From: Spirochaetales bacterium
GTDB taxonomy: Bacteria; Spirochaetota; Spirochaetia; Sphaerochaetales; Sphaerochaetaceae
DNA length: 61,248 nt
Assembly (NCBI GenBank): GCA_017470995.1
Contig: JAFUXI010000013.1
Coordinates: 1 to 61,248, forward strand
Direction: 5' to 3'
A program made the position numbers and the translations under genes. Below, one piece after another: positions 8,872 to 19,124 of the stretch. How positions within the stretch are numbered: the first letter of the stretch is position 1; the number at the start of each line of letters is the position of its first letter. The notes under the pieces were generated by a model that made no database searches, had not been told where the DNA came from, and worked only from the letters and a program-made list of their open reading frames with translations.

Positions 8872-9722
8872 AAATCGATCTGCACATGCACAGCCTTGTC
8901 TCGGACGGTACGGACAGTCCTGCAGAGCTTCTCGCAAAGGTCAGGGAAGCCGGCATCGGGATATTCTCCCTGACCGACCACGATGCAATAAAGGGGTGCA
9001 TGGCGATTATCGGTCTCCTTCAGGAAGGGGATCCCGCGTTCATTCCGGGAGCGGAGTTCTCCTGCAGGGATGAGCTGGGCAAGTATCATATCCTCGGATA
9101 CGGGTACAATGTCAGGACCGGTGCAATGCCAGGGTTCATCGAGTCTTCCCACAATCTGCGCATGCAGAAGCTTGAGGCAAGATTGGACTATATGGAGTCT
9201 GAACTTGGAATCAGCTTCCCAGTCCAGGCGCGTGAGGAACTGTTTTCTCTTGATAATCCCGGAAAGCCGCACATCGCCAAGCTGATGGTCCGTTACGGGT
9301 TTGCCCAAAGCAAGGAGCAGGCCTTTTATGAAATCCTGAATCATTTGCCGGTTCTTACCTCCTATATACGCCCGGAGCAGGCAATCGAGGCCATTATTGC
9401 CGGAGGCGGAGTCCCCGTTCTGGCCCATCCTTCCTATGGTGACGGGGACCAGCTGCTCATGGGTGAGGAGATGGAGCAGAGAATCCGTAGGCTGATGGGC
9501 TTCGGGCTCAGGGGTCTGGAAGCGTTCTATTCGGGCTTCACTCCCCAGCTCAGAGATGAGATTCTTGGCTATGCCGATCGCTATGATCTCTATGTCACTG
9601 CCGGAAGCGACTATCATGGCAGGAACAAGATGATTGTCCTAGGAGATACCGGTCTGGATGAAACCGAAACACGGACCGAAAGGCTGGAAAGCTTTCTGAA
9701 AGATGTTATGCATGAAGGCTGA
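8868..9722 (+). CDS. PHP-domain metal-dependent phosphoesterase (YciV/TrpH-like)
   Basis: The PHP signatures are complete: 'MKIDLHMHSLVSDGTDSP' at the N-terminus, 'FSLTDHDAIKG', 'PGAEFSC', 'VPVLAHPSYG' and 'TAGSDYHG'. These supply the histidines and aspartates of the metal site. Relatives of this 284-residue type act on nucleoside 3',5'-bisphosphates or RNA 5' ends. The exact substrate is inferred from family, not seen. It is the last gene of the 4273-9722 operon and its start overlaps the upstream stop (ATGA). Confidence 0.85.
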   Translation: MKIDLHMHSLVSDGTDSPAELLAKVREAGIGIFSLTDHDAIKGCMAIIGLLQEGDPAFIPGAEFSCRDELGKYHILGYGYNVRTGAMPGFIESSHNLRMQKLEARLDYMESELGISFPVQAREELFSLDNPGKPHIAKLMVRYGFAQSKEQAFYEILNHLPVLTSYIRPEQAIEAIIAGGGVPVLAHPSYGDGDQLLMGEEMEQRIRRLMGFGLRGLEAFYSGFTPQLRDEILGYADRYDLYVTAGSDYHGRNKMIVLGDTGLDETETRTERLESFLKDVMHEG

Positions 9723-9777
9723 TGTGATGGTGTTCACGGAGCCGACGTCCGCTTGGTATCTGAACGACCTTACAATC

Positions 9778-10401
9778 TCAGCTGGCATTGGGTTCGGGCT
9801 CTGGGTCGGATTCCATGTGAATCAGGAACCTTATCTTGTAGATCGCACGTTCCAGGACTTCAAGAAGCGGATAGGTTTTGGGGTCTTCGGGCTGGAGATA
9901 TTCAAGCTCCATGCCGAAATCGCTCATAGTTACAAGAACCTTTCTGTTGAGTTCCAGATCTTCCTTGGAGATTTCTATCTTCCTTTCGTTCCAGCGACAG
10001 TTCCGGAAGGCAGGGCGTCCTTCCTTGTCCTTGGAGACCGCCATCCCGAACAGCCTGCAGACAAGAGGCCTGATGGCATAGCATGAGCAGTGGTAGGAAG
10101 TGTCTTTTCTATAGAGCGGGCAGGAGGAGGGCTCCTTATCCGTGTTGTGGATCATATCCAGGATCTGCTGGTCACGGCCTTCGAACATCAGTCCCAGGGC
10201 CATGTATTCGGCTTCCAGATTGGTGATATTGGGGTAGAAGTGCTCGCAGCAACTTCCGCAGCCTTCGGTGCATCCAATGCAGAATACTTCCTGAAACCGC
10301 TTCTGGGCAGTCTCCAGCTGTGAGAACAGTTCCTGGATTGAAGAAAGCCTTTCTCCAAGCCTTGTTCCGATCAGCAGCCTAAGTATTTGGTCGTATTCCA
10401 T
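9778..10401 (-). CDS. YkgJ-family cysteine-cluster protein (putative Zn/Fe-chelating domain)
   Basis: A 207-residue protein with clustered cysteines: 'CIGCTEGCGSCCEHFYPN', then 'CPLYRKDTSYHCSCYAIRP' and 'VCRLFG' in the centre. This spacing matches the UPF0153/YkgJ cysteine cluster, which is thought to bind zinc or an iron-sulfur cluster. The N-terminal roughly 40 residues are helical and the C-terminus is acidic. It is cytoplasmic, convergent with the PHP gene and divergent from the EAL gene, apparently monocistronic. Biochemical role unknown. Confidence 0.75.
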   Translation of the reverse strand: MEYDQILRLLIGTRLGERLSSIQELFSQLETAQKRFQEVFCIGCTEGCGSCCEHFYPNITNLEAEYMALGLMFEGRDQQILDMIHNTDKEPSSCPLYRKDTSYHCSCYAIRPLVCRLFGMAVSKDKEGRPAFRNCRWNERKIEISKEDLELNRKVLVTMSDFGMELEYLQPEDPKTYPLLEVLERAIYKIRFLIHMESDPEPEPNAS

Positions 10402-10512
10402 ATGATAAATCTCTTGGGGAGACGATATCGCAATCTCGGACCTTTGTATATTATTTCGGGGCTGAAAAAAAGTTTTTCTTCATTTTTCCGAGCTCCGCAA
10501 TTGGGATGAATC

Positions 10513-12294
10513 ATGGCAGAGGCTGCGGATTTCGCAGGGATTGCTGAGAAAGTTATTGTAATTCAGGTCCCGATGAAAGAAAATGGCACTATGTACAGCA
10601 AAGCGGAAGATATGCGCCGGACGGTAGTTGTTGCCGAGGATGAGATTACCAATCTACTGCTTCTGGGAGGAATTCTCAGTATCGAATACAACGTCCTGAC
10701 TGCGGAGAACGGTGTTCAGGCCCTTAAGATCCTCAAGGAAAATGCAGGAAGGATTTCCCTTCTGCTCACGGACCTGATCATGCCGGAAATGAACGGCTTC
10801 GACCTTATCAAAACTGTAAAGACGGATCCTGAGCTGGAGAAGATTCCCATCATAGTTCTCTCTTCCTCAGGGGACGCAAAAACAGAGGTGGATTGCCTTC
10901 GCTACGGAGCGGTGGAGTTTTTGCCCAAGCCCTATGGAATGCCGGCAACCATACTTGCCAGGGTCCAGAGGATAATAGAGCTTTCCGAGGACAAGTCCAT
11001 CATCCAGGCTACGGAGAAGGATCTGCTTACCGGACTGTACACAAACGGTTACTTCCTTGAATATGCACTGCGGCTTGAGGAGCATCATCACGAGAGGGAC
11101 TATGATGCTCTGGTTCTGGATATCGACCGCATAAAGACTCTCGGGGATCTGTACGGCGAGGGAAAGGCCAACAGGGCCCTGCAGCTTGCAGCCAACGAGA
11201 TCATCGGTTATCTGGCTGATGTCCATGGCATAGGAAGCCGTTTCAATCAGAACACCTTCTACTTGCTGTGCGAACATCAGGAAAGCTACGAGTGCCTGAT
11301 TCAAACAATCGAGCGCAGTTTCTCTGCACTTGATACGGATGTGAGACTATCATTGCGGCTCGGCATCCTGCCGCATGTCGGAAGCGAGGATTTCTCCTCG
11401 GATGTAATGGGGCAGTTCATGAAGGCTGCCGTGGCATGCAGTTCCCTGAAGGCCGGAGGTCCGTCCTCCATCGGCTTCTTCGACGAGAAGCTTCAGGAGC
11501 AGAACCGCCTGAAGGAAAGCCTTCTGAAGGAATTCGAACAAGCTCTCGAGCAGCGTCAGTTCCTGGTTTTCTATCAGCCCAAATTCTCGATCGAGGACAA
11601 ACCGAAGCTCAGAAGCGCGGAAGCGTTGGTGAGATGGATTCATCCCGAAAGGGGCATGATAAGTCCCGGAATCTTCATTCCGCTGCTTGAGCAGAACGGT
11701 CTGATCCAGAAGCTCGACAGATATGTTTGGGAAGAGGCTGCAAGACAGGAGGCAGAGTGGAAGGAGCGTTATGGCATTTCCGTTCCAATCTCCGTCAATG
11801 TTTCCAGAATAGATCTTTATGACCCGCATCTGGTGCAGACGTTCCGTTCCATCGTGGACAGATTCAAGCTGGATTTCGGTGAGTATCTGCTGGAAATCAC
11901 CGAAAGCGCCTATTCAAGCGATATGACGCAGATGCTGGATGTCATCGGCCGTTTGAAGGACGAGGGCTTCAGAATCGAGATGGATGATTTCGGTTCCGGC
12001 TATTCGTCGCTTATCAGACTCACTGATATGCCTATAGATGTGATAAAGCTTGACATGTCTTTCATCCGCGGCCTGGAGAAGGATTCCAGAAAGCGTGATC
12101 TTGTGGAGCTTATCATAGCAATGGCAAAGAAGCTCGGAGCAATCGTTGTTGCCGAAGGAGTTGAACTCGAAGAGCAGTTCAACATACTCAAGAACTTCGG
12201 CTGCGATGTGGCTCAGGGTTATTATTTCTCAAAACCGGTTCCCGCGGATGAGTTCGGGAAATTCATTGAACAGAAATGCAGGCAGGAGGATTGA
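10513..12294 (+). CDS. response regulator with degenerate GGDEF and intact EAL domain (c-di-GMP phosphodiesterase)
   Basis: A receiver domain (about residues 35-155) has the phospho-acceptor in 'LLLTDLIMPEMNGF' and the lysine in 'FLPKPYG'. A GGDEF-like domain follows in which the signature is replaced by 'GSRFNQNTF', so it is unlikely to make c-di-GMP. An EAL domain (about 335-590) keeps 'AEALVRWIHP', 'LEITESAYSS', 'EMDDFGSGYSSL', 'IKLDMSFI' and 'VVAEGVELEEQ', so it should hydrolyse c-di-GMP. The start is uncertain: ATG 10513 lacks a clear SD and in-frame ATGs at 10573, 10591 and 10612 are possible because the receiver begins after residue 30. Two bases separate its stop from an HPt gene. Confidence 0.85.
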   Translation: MAEAADFAGIAEKVIVIQVPMKENGTMYSKAEDMRRTVVVAEDEITNLLLLGGILSIEYNVLTAENGVQALKILKENAGRISLLLTDLIMPEMNGFDLIKTVKTDPELEKIPIIVLSSSGDAKTEVDCLRYGAVEFLPKPYGMPATILARVQRIIELSEDKSIIQATEKDLLTGLYTNGYFLEYALRLEEHHHERDYDALVLDIDRIKTLGDLYGEGKANRALQLAANEIIGYLADVHGIGSRFNQNTFYLLCEHQESYECLIQTIERSFSALDTDVRLSLRLGILPHVGSEDFSSDVMGQFMKAAVACSSLKAGGPSSIGFFDEKLQEQNRLKESLLKEFEQALEQRQFLVFYQPKFSIEDKPKLRSAEALVRWIHPERGMISPGIFIPLLEQNGLIQKLDRYVWEEAARQEAEWKERYGISVPISVNVSRIDLYDPHLVQTFRSIVDRFKLDFGEYLLEITESAYSSDMTQMLDVIGRLKDEGFRIEMDDFGSGYSSLIRLTDMPIDVIKLDMSFIRGLEKDSRKRDLVELIIAMAKKLGAIVVAEGVELEEQFNILKNFGCDVAQGYYFSKPVPADEFGKFIEQKCRQED

Positions 12295-12296
12295 GC

Positions 12297-12641
12297 ATGC
12301 TGACTATTGATACATTGAAGGCTTTCGGTGCCAATACGGATGAGGGAATGGGGCGCTGTCTGAACAACGAGGCTTTCTATCTCAAACTGGTGAAGATGAT
12401 TCCCCAGGACAAGAACTTCTCCCGCCTGTATGACTGCATCGGTTCCAACGACCTTGAAGGCGCATTCGAGGCCGCCCATGCGCTCAAGGGTGCCTTGGGC
12501 AATCTCTCACTTACTCCGATTTACAACAAGGCCGTGGAACTGACGGAGTATCTGCGTAACCGCACGCAGATGGATTATGCTCCGCTGGTATCGGAGATCA
12601 AGGCTCTGCATTCAAAGCTTATCGAGCTCTGCTCCGATTGA
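12297..12641 (+). CDS. stand-alone HPt (histidine phosphotransfer) protein
   Basis: The ATG at 12297 is preceded by GGAGGA at 12285-12290, giving 114 residues. The helical core contains 'AAHALKGALGNLSL', whose histidine is the expected phosphotransfer residue (H-x-L-K-G). It directly follows the receiver-EAL gene, so it probably shuttles phosphate between a hybrid sensor kinase and that receiver. The large hybrid kinase at 43.8 kb lacks its own HPt domain and is one candidate donor (inference). Confidence 0.85.
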   Translation: MLTIDTLKAFGANTDEGMGRCLNNEAFYLKLVKMIPQDKNFSRLYDCIGSNDLEGAFEAAHALKGALGNLSLTPIYNKAVELTEYLRNRTQMDYAPLVSEIKALHSKLIELCSD

Positions 12642-12650
12642 TCGGGTCTG

Positions 12651-13547
12651 TCAGTTTCTGGACAAGAGGGATTTCAGATAACGGCCCCATCTGATTAAGA
12701 AAGGCGTTTTTATTTCTTTTTTTGCAGCTTTTGCGGCATCGTTTTCGGTTGCCTTTTCGTTCAGGCGCTTCATCTCGTCCCACTTTCTGACCAGCCACAT
12801 ATACATGTCGGCCTCGGTCTGGCCCGGGAATTCCACAAGCAGATGCTCATTCTCGATGGCCTCCGCAATCTTTAGGTAGACGTTCTGATACCAGTCGATT
12901 GCTCCCTGCTCGAAGGTCAGTTCCTCTTTTTGATTCTGGTTCATGAAGTATTTATGCACCAGGATATGATTGACCATCTCGGGGTAGGAGCCGGGTGCGG
13001 TAAAAACTATTCTGTCCATCGGAAGGTATGTGGGATTGAACTGCTCGATGAAGCGCTGTCGTTCATAGGCGACGACGCGGTGCTTTATCTCATTAAGGGT
13101 AATCCCTTCTTCAAGCTGGATCTTGGAAGTAAGCTCGACGACCTCGGCATCGATGAACTCGATACCCTTGGAACGGGCGACGGAGACGCGATGGTTTCCG
13201 TCCCGCACGAAGTACCACTGACCGAGCTTGTAGACTGATATCGGGGGAAGTATCACATCATCTAGGTTTGCAGCATCCACGCTCTCCCATCTTCTCTGAA
13301 GGCTGATGTTCTTGGGATAGAAGGCCGAGGAGAAATCATGGTAGCGGTTTTCGGAGCCTATGATATTGCGTACCGGGATGGTCTGCATGCCCTTGTAGGC
13401 TTCTGATTCCGGCTTTATGAGTTTGGTGACTTCATAGAAGGACAGCAAGTCGGGATTGCTCCACCTGAAAGTGGAGAAGATGTTCTGGAACACAGCATGC
13501 CTGTGAGCTTTGACAAAGTCATGTGATGTAGCCATTCTATCTGCCAT
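12651..13547 (-). CDS. ParB-like-domain protein of unknown function
   Basis: Contains the ParB/Srx-type motif 'YFVRDGNHRVSVARSKG' around residue 140, preceded by 'LPPISVYKLGQ' and followed by 'FIDAEVVEL'. This is the nucleotide-binding fold of the ParB N-terminal domain. There is no obvious helix-turn-helix and the C-terminal third is charged ('RKWDEMKRLNEKA'), so a DNA-segregation role is not supported. I placed the start at 13547, where GGGAG precedes ATG by 6 nt; an upstream ATG at 13586 would overlap the previous gene much further. It overlaps the metallophosphoesterase gene by 11 nt, suggesting coupled translation. Confidence 0.6.
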   Translation of the reverse strand: MADRMATSHDFVKAHRHAVFQNIFSTFRWSNPDLLSFYEVTKLIKPESEAYKGMQTIPVRNIIGSENRYHDFSSAFYPKNISLQRRWESVDAANLDDVILPPISVYKLGQWYFVRDGNHRVSVARSKGIEFIDAEVVELTSKIQLEEGITLNEIKHRVVAYERQRFIEQFNPTYLPMDRIVFTAPGSYPEMVNHILVHKYFMNQNQKEELTFEQGAIDWYQNVYLKIAEAIENEHLLVEFPGQTEADMYMWLVRKWDEMKRLNEKATENDAAKAAKKEIKTPFLIRWGRYLKSLLSRN

Positions 13548-14238
13548 TGTCTTCTCCCGTGTCCATGCATCCCAGATTCTCATCATCGATCTGGTAGCAT
13601 CCGAATATGTTCACCACCTTTGTTCCCTTGTACTGTGTTACCCGCTGTGCATTGCGGTCATCCAGATGGATGTGTCCGTGAACAAGGTATTTGGGTCTGT
13701 AGCGCTCCATGAAGCTCAGAAAGCATTCAAAGCCCTTGTGGCAGAGATCCTCTCCGTCTCCGATTCCCAGAGGTGGGGCATGGGTGACCAGAATATCCAG
13801 ATAACGCCCGTAGCGGCGCTTGTTCCACAACAGATATGGTATGAGGCGGCGTATGCGGCGTCTCATCTGAGCTTCCGTGTATTGGCTTTCGCCCTCATTG
13901 TAGCGCATGGAGCCGCCGAGTCCTGCAATCAGAAGGCCTGTCCGCTTGTCCCTGATGCACTTGCCGTCCAGCAGAAAGCCGTAGAAAGCCTTGTTGTAGT
14001 CGTTCTCAAGCTTCCTGTAGTTTTTGACGTCCTTGTCCATATCCTGCCTGAATGTAGTCAGGTTGTGGTTTCCGTAGACATAATAGACATCTCGCTTGAG
14101 CATGGTCGAAAGATAGTCATGGCTCTGTACCGGCATGTCCCCGCAGGACAGGATCAGGTCCGTTCCATTGAAGATTTCCTTTACTTGGGAAGAGAAGGCG
14201 AGGCTTTCGGTCGTGTCGGATACGCAGAGTATTTTCAT
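13537..14238 (-). CDS. calcineurin-like metallophosphoesterase
   Basis: Metal-site motifs are visible in order: 'MKILCVSDTTES' (a variant of the usual DxH motif, here with T instead of H), 'LILSCGDMP', 'VYYVYGNHNL', 'ILVTHAPPLG' and 'LVHGHIHLDD'. The GD, GNH and GH-H motifs are those of the calcineurin-like phosphoesterase family. At 233 residues it is a minimal single-domain enzyme. The Thr at the normally histidine position may alter metal 1. Substrate unknown. It is the first gene of a two-gene unit with the ParB-like gene. Confidence 0.8.
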   Translation of the reverse strand: MKILCVSDTTESLAFSSQVKEIFNGTDLILSCGDMPVQSHDYLSTMLKRDVYYVYGNHNLTTFRQDMDKDVKNYRKLENDYNKAFYGFLLDGKCIRDKRTGLLIAGLGGSMRYNEGESQYTEAQMRRRIRRLIPYLLWNKRRYGRYLDILVTHAPPLGIGDGEDLCHKGFECFLSFMERYRPKYLVHGHIHLDDRNAQRVTQYKGTKVVNIFGCYQIDDENLGCMDTGEDNGR

Positions 14239-14336
14239 GCTTCGATGCCCTTTGCAGTGACAATTTAACTGTCTCTGCCTCTTTTTTCAATATGCGTTTT
14301 ACTTTATCATTTGAAACAGACTAAGGCAGGTAAGGC

Positions 14337-15362
14337 ATGGCAGAGGAAATCAGGATCACCATAGACGAGTTCAGGGATGTGCTGTATCAGAAGCTCATCA
14401 AGCACGGGGCATTGCAGGAAGAGGCAAAAAAGACTTCGGAAATCTTTGCACTCAATGCAGCCGACGGGGTAATTTCACACAGCATACTTCGCGTCTGGCG
14501 CCTGTTGTCACATTACGACAACGGTCTGGTTGTTCCCGGCAGGATGCCCGTGTTTGTTTCCGGCACCGGAGCTGTCGCCCGTTATGACGGCAACGGAACA
14601 AGCGGAGTCCTTTCGGCATCGTTCTGTATGGAGAAGGCCTGCGAGCTTGCAGACAGATTCGGCATAGGGATGGTCGCGCTCAGAAATGCCAACCACTGGA
14701 TGCGCGGAGGCTATTACGGCCACCTTGCAGCCGATAAAGGCAAGGTCGCCATCTGCTGGACAAATACCAGGGCCAATCTTCCCAGCTGGGGAAGCAAGGT
14801 CAGCAACATAGGAAACAACCCGTTCGTGATGGCTGTTCCGGGCAAGGACGGCAAGCACCTGGTGCTGGACAGTGCCATGTCTCAGTTCTCAAACGGAAAG
14901 CTTGAGGTCATGCGAAGGGCCGGAAAACTTCTGCCCGTAGACGGCGGCTATGACCAGGAGGGCAACCTCACAAGGGTTCCCGGCGATATCGAGAAGACCC
15001 GCAGGTCTATTCCCATGGGTTTCTGGAAGGGCTCAAGCATGTCGATTCTGCTCGATGCCTGTGCCGCGATACTGTCGGACGGCCTGAACACCGCTTCAAT
15101 CGAACGCAAGATGCAGAAGGACGGTACGGATGAAGCCTTCCTCTGCCAGATCTTCATCGCCATTGCTCCCGAAGCCCTGGGAGAGAGCAGGCTGGAGGAA
15201 ATCGAGGCTTCAATCCTCGACAGCGTCCACAATGCCCAGCCCGTGAAGGAGGGATCTCCGAGCAGATGCCCCGGAGAGCGTGTCTTCAGGGACCGCGAAG
15301 CAGCTTTCAGGGATGGAATTCTTGTCCCCGCAGAGTCCTGGAAGCAGATTCTGGAGCTCTAG
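14337..15362 (+). CDS. dlgD: 3-dehydro-L-gulonate 2-dehydrogenase-like oxidoreductase (YiaK/DlgD, Ldh/MDH type 2 family)
   Basis: 341 residues of the type-2 malate/L-lactate dehydrogenase family. Segments remembered from E. coli YiaK are strongly matched: 'VALRNANHWMRGGYYG', 'ICWTNTRANLPSWG', 'LPVDGGYDQEGNLTR' and 'IPMGFWKGSSMSI'. YiaK-type enzymes use NAD(P)H to reduce 2,3-diketo-L-gulonate. The catalytic-histidine region ('NANHWMRGG') is intact. The other genes of an ascorbate/diketogulonate pathway are not next to it; it sits alone between a metallophosphoesterase and pckA. It ends in TAG, which shows that TAG is a normal stop here. The substrate is inferred from similarity. Confidence 0.8.
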   Translation: MAEEIRITIDEFRDVLYQKLIKHGALQEEAKKTSEIFALNAADGVISHSILRVWRLLSHYDNGLVVPGRMPVFVSGTGAVARYDGNGTSGVLSASFCMEKACELADRFGIGMVALRNANHWMRGGYYGHLAADKGKVAICWTNTRANLPSWGSKVSNIGNNPFVMAVPGKDGKHLVLDSAMSQFSNGKLEVMRRAGKLLPVDGGYDQEGNLTRVPGDIEKTRRSIPMGFWKGSSMSILLDACAAILSDGLNTASIERKMQKDGTDEAFLCQIFIAIAPEALGESRLEEIEASILDSVHNAQPVKEGSPSRCPGERVFRDREAAFRDGILVPAESWKQILEL

Positions 15363-15421
15363 ATTAATCGTCAGTGAACAAATAGATATGTCTCTCTGAA
15401 GTTTTTTGAAGAAATAACTAA

Positions 15422-15427
15422 TATAAT
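15422..15427 (+). promoter_or_regulatory. possible -10 element upstream of pckA
   Basis: A perfect TATAAT, but without a convincing -35 at 16-18 bp. A second candidate, TATATT, lies at 15452-15457. The promoter lies in this AT-rich segment, but which hexamer is used is uncertain. Confidence 0.35.
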
Positions 15428-15462
15428 AGTGAAGTTTTTCCGCTTTTCCATTATATTACAAT

Positions 15463-15496
15463 CGGAAGACAATCGGGTTCCCGAGAAAGGCTTCCG
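15463..15496 (+). promoter_or_regulatory. structured pckA leader hairpin
   Basis: CGGAAG (15463-15468) pairs with CTTCCG (15491-15496), and inside it CGGG/CCCG (15474-15483) forms a second stem. The structure ends about 30 nt before the pckA start, upstream of its AAGGAG ribosome-binding site. It could stabilise the mRNA or carry regulation; no known riboswitch is recognised. Confidence 0.35.
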
Positions 15497-15526
15497 CTAA
15501 GTGGAATCTGTAATAAGGAGATAAAA

Positions 15527-17128
<1,602 letters not shown>

Positions 17129-17149
17129 TAGCTCTGACGTTTGAATCGG

Positions 17150-17178
17150 CCTCCGTGGAAACACGGAGGTCTTTTTTT
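17150..17178 (+). terminator. rho-independent terminator of pckA
   Basis: CCTCCGTG (17150-17157), GAAA loop, CACGGAGG (17162-17169), then a T-rich tail to 17178. Confidence 0.9.
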
Positions 17179-17180
17179 CA

Positions 17181-17267
17181 AAAGTTAGTACATAGGACTC
17201 TGCAGATGCTTTCTGTACTAACTTGTTAGTATGAATGAACCCATGATGTCATTCTGTACTAACTTTT
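17181..17267. repeat. two overlapping 41-nt-period inverted-repeat units between pckA and eno
   Basis: GTTAGTA at 17184-17190 and 17225-17231, and TTCTGTACTAACTT at 17211-17224 and 17252-17265, recur with the same 41-nt offset, while the sequence between the arms differs. AAAAGTTAGTACA (17180-17192) is an exact reverse complement of TGTACTAACTTTT (17255-17267), so the left arm can pair with either right arm. The element lies between the two convergent terminators. Confidence 0.75.
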
Positions 17268-17271
17268 CCCT

Positions 17272-17300
17272 AAAAAAAAAGAGGTCTCCGTGCGGAGACC
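17272..17300 (-). terminator. rho-independent terminator of eno
   Basis: On the minus strand GGTCTCC (17300-17294) pairs with GGAGACC (17289-17283) around a 4-nt loop, followed by a run of nine T (17280-17272). Confidence 0.9.
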
Positions 17301-17324
17301 CCTTCTGTAAAAGGCGGGTTCTGA

Positions 17325-18620
<1,296 letters not shown>

Positions 18621-18686
18621 TCAGAAATCTCCTTAAATGAAATTGAAATATCAATGTCTATATAATCTATATTACGCCCCAAAAAG

Positions 18687-19106
18687 TCAATCTGAGTCGG
18701 CATGAAATGAAGCCGAGAAGATTGAGTCCAGTTCCGGCAGTACATGCTTCAGGTTTATGACGGTTCCGTCCTTCATGTAGCAGTGCTTTGAGGTCGCAGT
18801 TGCAGCAAGAAGCCCGGTGGTGCGGTTGGTTATCTCATAGGAGATTTCCTGAACCACGCCGCTGTAGCGAGAGATCTTAACGTTGATATCAACAATGTCT
18901 CCAAAACGCACAGGGTGCTTGTAATTTATGGTAATACCTGCAACCGGGGATACTATGCCAAGCTCTTCAACCTTGGCATAACCGAACCCCAACTGATCCA
19001 TGAACTCGATGCGGGCTTCCTCCATCCAGCGGATATAATTCGAATGATGGATGATTCCCATCTTGTCCGTTTCGTAGTAGTTTGCCTTTCTTGTGTATGT
19101 GAACAT
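18687..19106 (-). CDS. hot-dog-fold acyl-CoA thioesterase (YbgC/4HBT family)
   Basis: 139 residues with the 4HBT signature region 'YYETDKMGIIHHSNYIRWME', in which the aspartate and histidine are typical catalytic positions. 'FGDIVDINVKISRYSG' and 'ISYEITNRTTGLLAATATS' match the remaining hot-dog strands. It is predicted to hydrolyse acyl-CoA or acyl-ACP thioesters in the cytoplasm; chain specificity is unknown. GGAGG precedes the start. It follows the permease gene by 18 nt, so the two form an operon. Confidence 0.85.
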   Translation of the reverse strand: MFTYTRKANYYETDKMGIIHHSNYIRWMEEARIEFMDQLGFGYAKVEELGIVSPVAGITINYKHPVRFGDIVDINVKISRYSGVVQEISYEITNRTTGLLAATATSKHCYMKDGTVINLKHVLPELDSIFSASFHADSD

Positions 19107-19124
19107 TTTCCGATCCTCCGTCGG

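Noticed and set aside
17181..17267. CRISPR array
   Set aside because: Only two units, arms of 11-14 nt that are shared between units, no constant repeat of 24-37 nt and no cas genes in the window.
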